NCBI GenBank assembly: GCA_003818595.1
Contig: RPQV01000065.1
Location: 1-10,756 of the forward strand
Reading direction: 5' to 3'
DNA length: 10,756 nucleotides
DNA from: Calditrichota bacterium
GTDB taxonomy: Bacteria; Zhuqueibacterota; Zhuqueibacteria; Residuimicrobiales; Krinioviventaceae
Positions 6,087-10,756 of this stretch are shown piece by piece (within the stretch, counting starts at the first letter, position 1; the number at the start of each line of letters is the position of its first letter). Position numbers and translations under genes: made by a program. Under the pieces are notes generated by a model. It was not told the DNA's origin and did not search any database. It saw only the letters and a list, made by a program, of their open reading frames with translations.

Positions 6087-9000
6087 TTAAACCGGGCGGG
6101 AGATGCCCAATTTCTGCATGCGGGATTCGAGGGTTTTCGGATGGAGACCAAGCAGCAGGGCGGCGCCTTTATCGCCGCTCACCCGCCAATTGGTTTTCTG
6201 CAGGATTTTAATGATATGCTGTTTTTCGATTTCTTCAAGTGTGCAGATTTCCAGCTGGGCTGCACTCTCAGCAGAGGTCATATAATTGTCTTCAAGCGAT
6301 AATCCGGAGCCGCGACTGGTGATGACCGCCCGTTCGATCACATTCTCCAGTTCGCGCACATTGCCCGGCCAGGAATATCTCACCAGCTCATTCAAGACAT
6401 GTTGAGATACGCTGTGAATGGATTTGCCCATGCGCTGGCTGTATTTTTTGACAAAATAATTGACCAACAGCGGAATGTCTTCGGGACGTTCCCGCAGCGG
6501 CGGCAAAACAATGGGAAACACATTCAATCTGAAATAGAGATCCTGGCGAAATGCACCGGATTGAATCTCTTTCTGCAGATCGCGGTTGGTCGCCGCAATG
6601 ATGCGCACATTCACTTTCAGCGTCGTGGAACTGCCGACACGTTCGAATTCACCTTCCTGCAGCACGCGCAACAGCTTGACCTGCAGTTCCATGGGCAATT
6701 CACCGATTTCGTCCAGGAACAGCGTGCCGCCGTCCGCCAGCTCGAATCGGCCTGCTTTTCGCGCCAAGGCGCCCGTAAAAGCGCCCTTTTCATGACCAAA
6801 CAGTTCACTTTCAATTAAATTGGCCGGCAACGCGGCGCAGTTCACCTTGACCAGAATACGATGGTTGCGTTCGCTCAGGTTATGAATCGCTCGCGCAATC
6901 AGTTCTTTGCCGGTACCGGATTCGCCGGACAGCAGGACAGTCGCATCAGTAGCAGCGACCTGTTCGACCTTGGCAAGCACCTTATTGAACAACGCACTTG
7001 TCGTGATGATATTCTCAAAATTCGTGACTGACTTGATTTCTCCCTTGAGGTACACGTTTTCAGCCTGGAGCCGATTTTTCAACCGTTCGACCTCATCGAG
7101 AGCAGCCTGGAGTTTTTGCGCGGCATCGGTACGCTCGTGGACCCGTTCCACCAAACTTTTCTGCTTCATTCGCGCGGTCGCGATTCGTCTTTTCAAAACA
7201 TAATAGATGATTCCGGCCGTCATCAGCGTCAGCAAGAGGCGAAACCACCAGGTTCGCCAAATCGGCGGCGTGATCATGATTTTCAGCATGGCGCCGGTCT
7301 CGTTCCAATGACCGTCATTGTTCGACGCTTTGACACGAAAGGTGTATCTGCCGGGCGGTAACGTCGAATATCCGGCATATCGTTTCGAGGCGTCTGTATA
7401 AATCCAATCTTTATCAAGGCCTTCCATCTTGTACGCATAGCGATTTTTTGACGGTGCGGTGTAATCGAGCGCGGCAAATTCAAAAGAGAAATAATAATCC
7501 CGGTAGGAAAGTCGCAGCGTATTTTTCTGATTCGATTGCAGCAATGTCACCGGCTGATTGAATATGTAAAACGCGGTGATCACAACCGGCGGGATATGTT
7601 CATTCTCTTTGATGTTTTCCGGAAAAAATGAATTGATCCCGCTGATACCTCCGAAAAACATTTCCCCGCTTTTGCTCTTAAATGCCGAGCCGCCGTTAAA
7701 TTCACTGCTCTGCAGGCCGTCTTCTGTGGTATAGTTGATGAACGTTTTTTCTCCGGGATCGAACATGGTGATCCCGTTGTTGGTGCTCATCCATAAATGT
7801 CCTGACTCGTCTTCGAGAATGCTGTAAATTGAATTATCGCCCAGGCCATCCTGTTTGGTGAAATGCTCAAATATTCCTGTGCGGCGATCGAACTTGTCGA
7901 GTCCGCCGCCATAGGTGCCCAACCACAGCATGCCTGATGCATCTTGATGGATGCAGAAAACATTATCATTGCTGAGTGCTGTCGAATCTGCTGTTCTGGA
8001 ACGATAATGGGTGAATCGTTCCCTCGCCGGATCGAATCGCTCCAATCCGCCGCCTTGAGTGCCGATCCACAGCATGCCGTCGCGATCCTCATGAATCACA
8101 CGCACATAATTATTACTCAAACTAAATGACTGATCGGGCCGGTTCACATAACTTGCAAATTTTCCGCTCTGCCGATCGAACCGGTTCAATCCGCCGCCGT
8201 TGGTTCCAATCCAAAAAATGCCGTTTCGATCTTCATATATGCAGCGGATTTCGTCATGGCTCAATGTACCGGGAAGATCAGGATCGTGGCGATAAACGAC
8301 GAATCTTCCGCTCCGAGGATCGAACTGATTGAGGCCGCCGCCATTGGTACCCAGCCACAAGAATCCCAATCGATCGGCATGAATGATGCGCACAATATCA
8401 TGACTCAGGCTGTTACTGTTGCCGGGGCGGTTGCGGTAATGCGTCCAGGTGTTGTTGATTCGGTTGTAACAATTCAGTCCGCCGCCATGAGTTCCCACCC
8501 AAAGATTGTTTTGGCCGTCTTCATAAATCGACCAGACAATATTGTGATTCAGACTGTTGCTGTCATTGGGATTGTTTTGAATTAATGAGAATTGCTCGGT
8601 CAATCGATTGGCTTTGCTGATTCCACCGCCATACGTTCCCAGCCACATGACGCCGCCGCTGTCCATATAAATGTCATAAATTTCATCATAGCTGACGCTT
8701 TTTGCATCCTGCGCATCATATTTGAAATGGGTGAAGATATCCGTGTCGCGATCTAATATGTAGAGTCCGCCGCCGTTGGTTCCAATCCATAAATCACCGA
8801 TGGCATCCTCACAAATCGAAAACACGCGATTGTCGCTCAAACCTTCGGCCGCCTGGGCTGAGGCGCGATAATGGGTAAAGTGGAGCAGACCGTCGACGTT
8901 GGATTCGAGCTTGTCCAATCCGCCGCCGTCAGTGCCAATCCATATGGTTCCAGCGCGATCCGCGTACACTTTGCGGACGCTGTCATGGCAAAGACTGTTT

Positions 9001-9695
9001 TCATTCGCCGGATTGTGAAAGAAATTGACAAACTGATTGCTCTTTTTATCAAAGCGACTCAATCCGGAATCGGTGCCGATCCACAACATTGTATTGCTCT
9101 CGCAAATGCTGCGGACGCGATTATTGCACAAGGTGCGCGGCTGATGCGGATTGTGAGAATAACAGGTCATCTTGTCGAGGACAGGATCATAACATGTTAA
9201 ACCGCCATCGGTGCCGATCCAGATCAGCCCGTCGCTGTCCTGGTAAATATCCCGCACCACATCATGACACAGGCTGTCGGGATTCTGTGGATCGGCGCGA
9301 AAATGCCGGAATTCTCCCGTTTGCGGGTTATAGCGATCCAGACCGCCATGAAAGGTCCCAATCCACAGGTTGCCGGTTCTATCCTCAGCAATGCACAGGG
9401 TATAATTTTGACTCAGACTATTGGAATCATTCGGATCATTGCGCATGACGGTAAAATGATAACCATCAAATTGATTGAGGCCGTCCTCGGTACAAAACCA
9501 CATATATCCCCGACTATCCTGAAGAACTCGATCGACAATGCTTTGAGAAAGTCCCTCTTCTATTGACAGCCTGTCAAATTTCAATCTTCCGACAGCAAAG
9601 AGATGATGTGAAATGAGTAAATAATAAAGTATGGATAAAATGATCCGCAGCCGCTTTTTTTTAAATTCATTAACGTGCATGAACCGAAATGCCAT
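6087..9695 (-). CDS. One-component transmembrane sigma-54 activator with periplasmic double propeller sensor (Reg_prop / Y_Y_Y / AAA+ / Fis-type HTH)
   Basis: A 1202-residue membrane regulator. Order: signal anchor or signal peptide (12-35, KKKRLR then hydrophobic); fourteen propeller repeats (about 39-700), each around D-x-x-G-x-hydrophobic-W-[IL]-G-T-x-GG[GL]; Y_Y_Y domain (about 743-806, with PPGRYTFRVKASNNDGHW); transmembrane helix (about 816-834); basic coiled coil (about 838-895); sigma-54 AAA+ domain with Walker A GESGTGKE (924-931), sigma-54 contact loop GAFTGA (971-976) and Walker B LFLDEIGE (Asp995-Glu996); C-terminal helix-turn-helix (about 1160-1200) ending HPKTLESRMQKLGI, as in FhlA-type activators. 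All ATPase motifs are intact. There is no HisKA, HATPase or receiver domain, although this sensor type usually sits on hybrid histidine kinases. By inference the ligand, perhaps a glycan, switches the ATPase directly. Start is uncertain: ATG 9695 has AAGGA directly before it, ATG 9680 lies five residues in. It is probably the regulator of the genes just downstream. Confidence 0.95.
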   Translation of the reverse strand: MAFRFMHVNEFKKKRLRIILSILYYLLISHHLFAVGRLKFDRLSIEEGLSQSIVDRVLQDSRGYMWFCTEDGLNQFDGYHFTVMRNDPNDSNSLSQNYTLCIAEDRTGNLWIGTFHGGLDRYNPQTGEFRHFRADPQNPDSLCHDVVRDIYQDSDGLIWIGTDGGLTCYDPVLDKMTCYSHNPHQPRTLCNNRVRSICESNTMLWIGTDSGLSRFDKKSNQFVNFFHNPANENSLCHDSVRKVYADRAGTIWIGTDGGGLDKLESNVDGLLHFTHYRASAQAAEGLSDNRVFSICEDAIGDLWIGTNGGGLYILDRDTDIFTHFKYDAQDAKSVSYDEIYDIYMDSGGVMWLGTYGGGISKANRLTEQFSLIQNNPNDSNSLNHNIVWSIYEDGQNNLWVGTHGGGLNCYNRINNTWTHYRNRPGNSNSLSHDIVRIIHADRLGFLWLGTNGGGLNQFDPRSGRFVVYRHDPDLPGTLSHDEIRCIYEDRNGIFWIGTNGGGLNRFDRQSGKFASYVNRPDQSFSLSNNYVRVIHEDRDGMLWIGTQGGGLERFDPARERFTHYRSRTADSTALSNDNVFCIHQDASGMLWLGTYGGGLDKFDRRTGIFEHFTKQDGLGDNSIYSILEDESGHLWMSTNNGITMFDPGEKTFINYTTEDGLQSSEFNGGSAFKSKSGEMFFGGISGINSFFPENIKENEHIPPVVITAFYIFNQPVTLLQSNQKNTLRLSYRDYYFSFEFAALDYTAPSKNRYAYKMEGLDKDWIYTDASKRYAGYSTLPPGRYTFRVKASNNDGHWNETGAMLKIMITPPIWRTWWFRLLLTLMTAGIIYYVLKRRIATARMKQKSLVERVHERTDAAQKLQAALDEVERLKNRLQAENVYLKGEIKSVTNFENIITTSALFNKVLAKVEQVAATDATVLLSGESGTGKELIARAIHNLSERNHRILVKVNCAALPANLIESELFGHEKGAFTGALARKAGRFELADGGTLFLDEIGELPMELQVKLLRVLQEGEFERVGSSTTLKVNVRIIAATNRDLQKEIQSGAFRQDLYFRLNVFPIVLPPLRERPEDIPLLVNYFVKKYSQRMGKSIHSVSQHVLNELVRYSWPGNVRELENVIERAVITSRGSGLSLEDNYMTSAESAAQLEICTLEEIEKQHIIKILQKTNWRVSGDKGAALLLGLHPKTLESRMQKLGISRPV
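7596..9581 (-). repeat. Array of fourteen tandem propeller-blade repeats in the regulator
   Basis: Fourteen units of about 44-50 residues (roughly 130-150 bases) follow one another within the regulator. Signature tripeptides such as WIGT or WLGT recur in blades 2-12; blade 1 (WFCT), blade 13 (WMST) and blade 14 (FFGG) are diverged. Blades 5-12 share GGGL or GGGI, while blades 2-4 have a shorter or altered GGL/GL form. Fourteen units fit two seven-bladed propellers, the arrangement known for hybrid two-component sensors of gut Bacteroides. DNA similarity is locally high: a 24-base stretch is identical at 8190-8213 and 8766-8789 (blades 10 and 6). Confidence 0.9.
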
Positions 9696-9798
9696 TCCTT
9701 TTTTGACACTCTATCTTACGATGGCGCTTTTGTTCGGTTACAAAAAAGTTCAGCAGCGATCTGTCAAACGCTGCCGACAACCTCTGCATGCTGATTCA

Positions 9799-9861
9799 CG
9801 CAAAGAAACGCAAGGAATAACTGACAGAATTGGCCTCGCACGGAGTCACTGAGACACAAAG
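9799..9861 (+). repeat. Left arm of degenerate inverted intergenic repeat
   Basis: Contains four words in order: CGCAAAGA (9799-9806), CCTCGCAC (9834-9841), CACTGAGAC (9847-9855) and GACACAAAG (9853-9861). The same four occur in the same order on the opposite strand at 10060-10025. The left arm has 27 extra bases between the first two words. It also holds CACGGAGT at 9839-9846, repeated directly at 9865-9872. It resembles dispersed intergenic repeats of the GCAAAGACGCCAAGAC type seen in many environmental bacterial genomes (recollection, not checked). Confidence 0.6.
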
Positions 9862-9923
9862 AAACACGGAGTAACTCCTCGTCCTACACCCGACGAATTG
9901 ACTATTTCTGCATCGAAATCTCT

Positions 9924-9971
9924 GATCAGGGCAGAAGACAAGGAAAAAGAATTCCATGAAAAAACCTGATC
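9924..9971. promoter_or_regulatory. Separated inverted half-sites GATCAGG / CCTGATC upstream of the regulator gene
   Basis: GATCAGG (9924-9930) and CCTGATC (9965-9971) are perfect inverted 7-mers separated by 34 bases. Their core ATCAGG/CCTGAT equals the outer six bases of each half of the palindrome at 5992-6007. A second binding region for the same regulator is possible, but 7-base matches in 500 bases can arise by chance. Confidence 0.25.
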
Positions 9972-10024
9972 GTGTTGAAATATTGTACTCATTTACTTGC
10001 CGCCTTTATAAATGGATCATTTTC

Positions 10025-10060
10025 CTTTGTGTCTTGGCGTCTCAGTGCGAGGTCTTTGCG
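10025..10060 (-). repeat. Right arm of degenerate inverted intergenic repeat
   Basis: Read on the minus strand, CGCAAAGA (10060-10053), CCTCGCAC (10052-10045), CACTGAGAC (10047-10039) and GACACAAAG (10033-10025) follow each other compactly, collinear with the left arm at 9799-9861. A 48-codon frame beginning at ATG 9956 runs across it on the plus strand, but this is most likely a chance product of the repeat. Confidence 0.6.
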
Positions 10061-10193
10061 AACTTGCGTAAAGGTGCGGATGTATATGTTACCCATAACT
10101 GAGGTATTACGTCTTTGTCGAAAAATCCCTTGCATCTTTTGGTAAATTTGCTTATTTGAAAAAACAGAATTCACCAATCAAAGGAGAAGAAAG

Positions 10194-10592
10194 ATGAAAA
10201 AGCTGCTGCTCATCCTCACAGTCTTGACATTCTGCAGTCCACTTTTTGCACGAACCAAACTGGTTCAGGCGACGATTGATCCTGCTGTAGCATCCGGTGG
10301 AGACCAGGTCAAATGCGTGGTGGTATTTTCCGGAATCAAAGATCTGCAGTCGGTTAAAATTATTCCCCGAGAATATGCCTATGAAATTCCTCAACCTTTC
10401 GCACTTGAACGGGATGAAACCGCGTCAAAAGAGACCTGGACTCTGCAGACGATGGTTCCCTATGAAGTGATGAATGAAAAAGTGAATTTGGAAATCAAGG
10501 CCTTTGATAAAAAAGGCAAAGAGGTCGTCATAAAGGAATACAAGGATCAGACCTACGGCAAAGCCGGCCTCATCGAGTTTGAGGTCAGATAG
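10194..10592 (+). CDS. Small secreted protein of unknown function, probably beta-rich
   Basis: I do not recognise a named family. The start ATG 10194 is well supported by GGAG (10183-10186) seven bases upstream and by an immediate signal peptide: MKK, a leucine-rich core, likely cleavage after LFA (residue 19). The cysteine at position 14 is not in a lipobox, so a lipoprotein is unlikely. The mature protein of about 113 residues alternates hydrophobic and polar residues: VQATIDPAVASGGDQVKCVV resembles the first strands of an Ig-like or fibronectin-like fold, followed by KDLQSVKIIPREY, a charged turn with DETASKETW, and further strands VNLEIKAFDKKGKEVV. One mature cysteine is present. It is transcribed away from the regulator gene after a 498-base gap and is followed by a long hairpin. 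Export to periplasm or beyond is likely; a structural, binding or surface role is a guess. Confidence 0.8.
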   Translation: MKKLLLILTVLTFCSPLFARTKLVQATIDPAVASGGDQVKCVVVFSGIKDLQSVKIIPREYAYEIPQPFALERDETASKETWTLQTMVPYEVMNEKVNLEIKAFDKKGKEVVIKEYKDQTYGKAGLIEFEVR

Positions 10593-10614
10593 GCGCACCG
10601 ACGGCCGCCCATTC

Positions 10615-10660
10615 ATTTCATTCCAGCCGTTTCCAACTGTCGAAACGGCTGGAATGAAAT
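10615..10660 (+). terminator. Long perfect hairpin after the small secreted protein gene
   Basis: Bases 10615-10633 pair with 10642-10660 without a mismatch: a 19-base-pair stem closing an 8-base loop CAACTGTC. It begins 22 bases after the stop codon, so ending or protecting the transcript is the likely job. There is no T-run after it (ACTGACC follows) and none in the minus direction, so a classical intrinsic terminator is doubtful; a 3' stabilising hairpin or a small inverted-repeat element are alternatives. Confidence 0.6.
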
Positions 10661-10717
10661 ACTGACCTTGATGAAGACTAGCGAGAGAGCGAAAAGGGCG
10701 CCGCATCCGCAGAAGAT

Positions 10718-10749
10718 GCCCATTCGAAATTGGGCTCTGGGCCCATTTT
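10718..10749 (+). terminator. Weak overlapping hairpins near the right edge
   Basis: GCCCA (10718-10722), TGGGC (10731-10735) and GCCCA (10741-10745) form two mutually exclusive 5-base-pair stems; the second is followed by TTTT. The second stem could be a weak terminator. No gene is recognisable between 10661 and the window end. Confidence 0.3.
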
Positions 10750-10756
10750 GAACAAC

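Larger units (their letters stand above)
9696..10193. other. Intergenic region of 498 bases between divergent genes
   Basis: No credible gene is seen here. It must hold the promoters of the regulator (leftward) and of the small secreted protein (rightward), but neither is clear. On the minus strand a perfect TTGACA lies at 9762-9767 without a good -10 box at the right distance. Most of the middle (9799-10060) is taken up by two degenerate inverted repeat arms and the spacer between them, annotated separately. Confidence 0.7.

Noticed and set aside
8256..9566. Several plus-strand open frames of 60-119 codons opposite the regulator
   Set aside because: They are antisense shadows of the propeller repeats; their open length follows from the repetitive coding sequence and they have no ribosome sites or recognisable domains.
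8190..9581. Regular spacing of CCGCCGCC-type words every 130-150 bases, at first sight like a CRISPR array
   Set aside because: The words encode the GGG of each propeller blade in an open frame; repeats are short, unequal and coding, with no cas genes.
9720..9767. TTGACA on the minus strand (9762-9767) as a sigma-70 promoter for the regulator
   Set aside because: No acceptable -10 box at 16-18 bases; TAAGAT is about 43 bases away.
9956..10102. A 48-codon frame beginning MKKPDRVEILYS
   Set aside because: It runs across the right repeat arm, has only a distant AGGA, and its tail is what this repeat gives when translated; no support as a gene.

Overview
The window looks like a chromosomal segment from a Gram-negative bacterium of middling GC content. 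Three predicted secreted proteins have Sec-type signal peptides. There is a periplasmic two-propeller sensor of the kind abundant in the Bacteroidetes/Chlorobi/Calditrichota broad group, and a plant/cyanobacterial-type ADP-glucose pyrophosphorylase. I cannot name the species. A polysaccharide-degrading heterotroph of the FCB or related candidate phyla is my inference only.

Left region (1-4912, plus strand): the 3' four-fifths of glgC (ADP-glucose pyrophosphorylase, cut by the window edge), a GalU-family nucleotidyltransferase, and a large secreted GH78 alpha-L-rhamnosidase. A clear hairpin terminator follows and can also serve the converging minus-strand genes. The first two genes make activated glucose for glycogen and other glycans; the third releases rhamnose from glycans outside the cytoplasm.

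Middle region (4952-9695, minus strand, read right to left): a 1202-residue membrane regulator, then a 268-base regulatory gap, then a small secreted alpha-helical protein and a thioredoxin-fold protein that lacks the first active-site cysteine. The regulator is the most striking object here. It carries fourteen propeller repeats (two seven-bladed propellers) and a Y_Y_Y domain on the periplasmic side, one transmembrane helix and a coiled coil. These are joined directly to a sigma-54 AAA+ activator domain and a Fis-type helix-turn-helix, with no histidine kinase or receiver domain. The gap below it holds a near-consensus sigma-54 -24/-12 element and, about 145 bases upstream of the implied start site, a 16-base perfect palindrome plus a third half-site. 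Together they suggest a self-contained circuit: periplasmic signal, one-component transmembrane enhancer-binding protein, sigma-54 promoter, small envelope operon. This link is inference.

Right region (9696-10756): about 500 bases without a credible gene, holding two degenerate inverted copies of an intergenic repeat. Then come a small secreted protein of unknown function and a 19-base-pair perfect hairpin without a T-tract. The last 90 bases hold only small hairpins.
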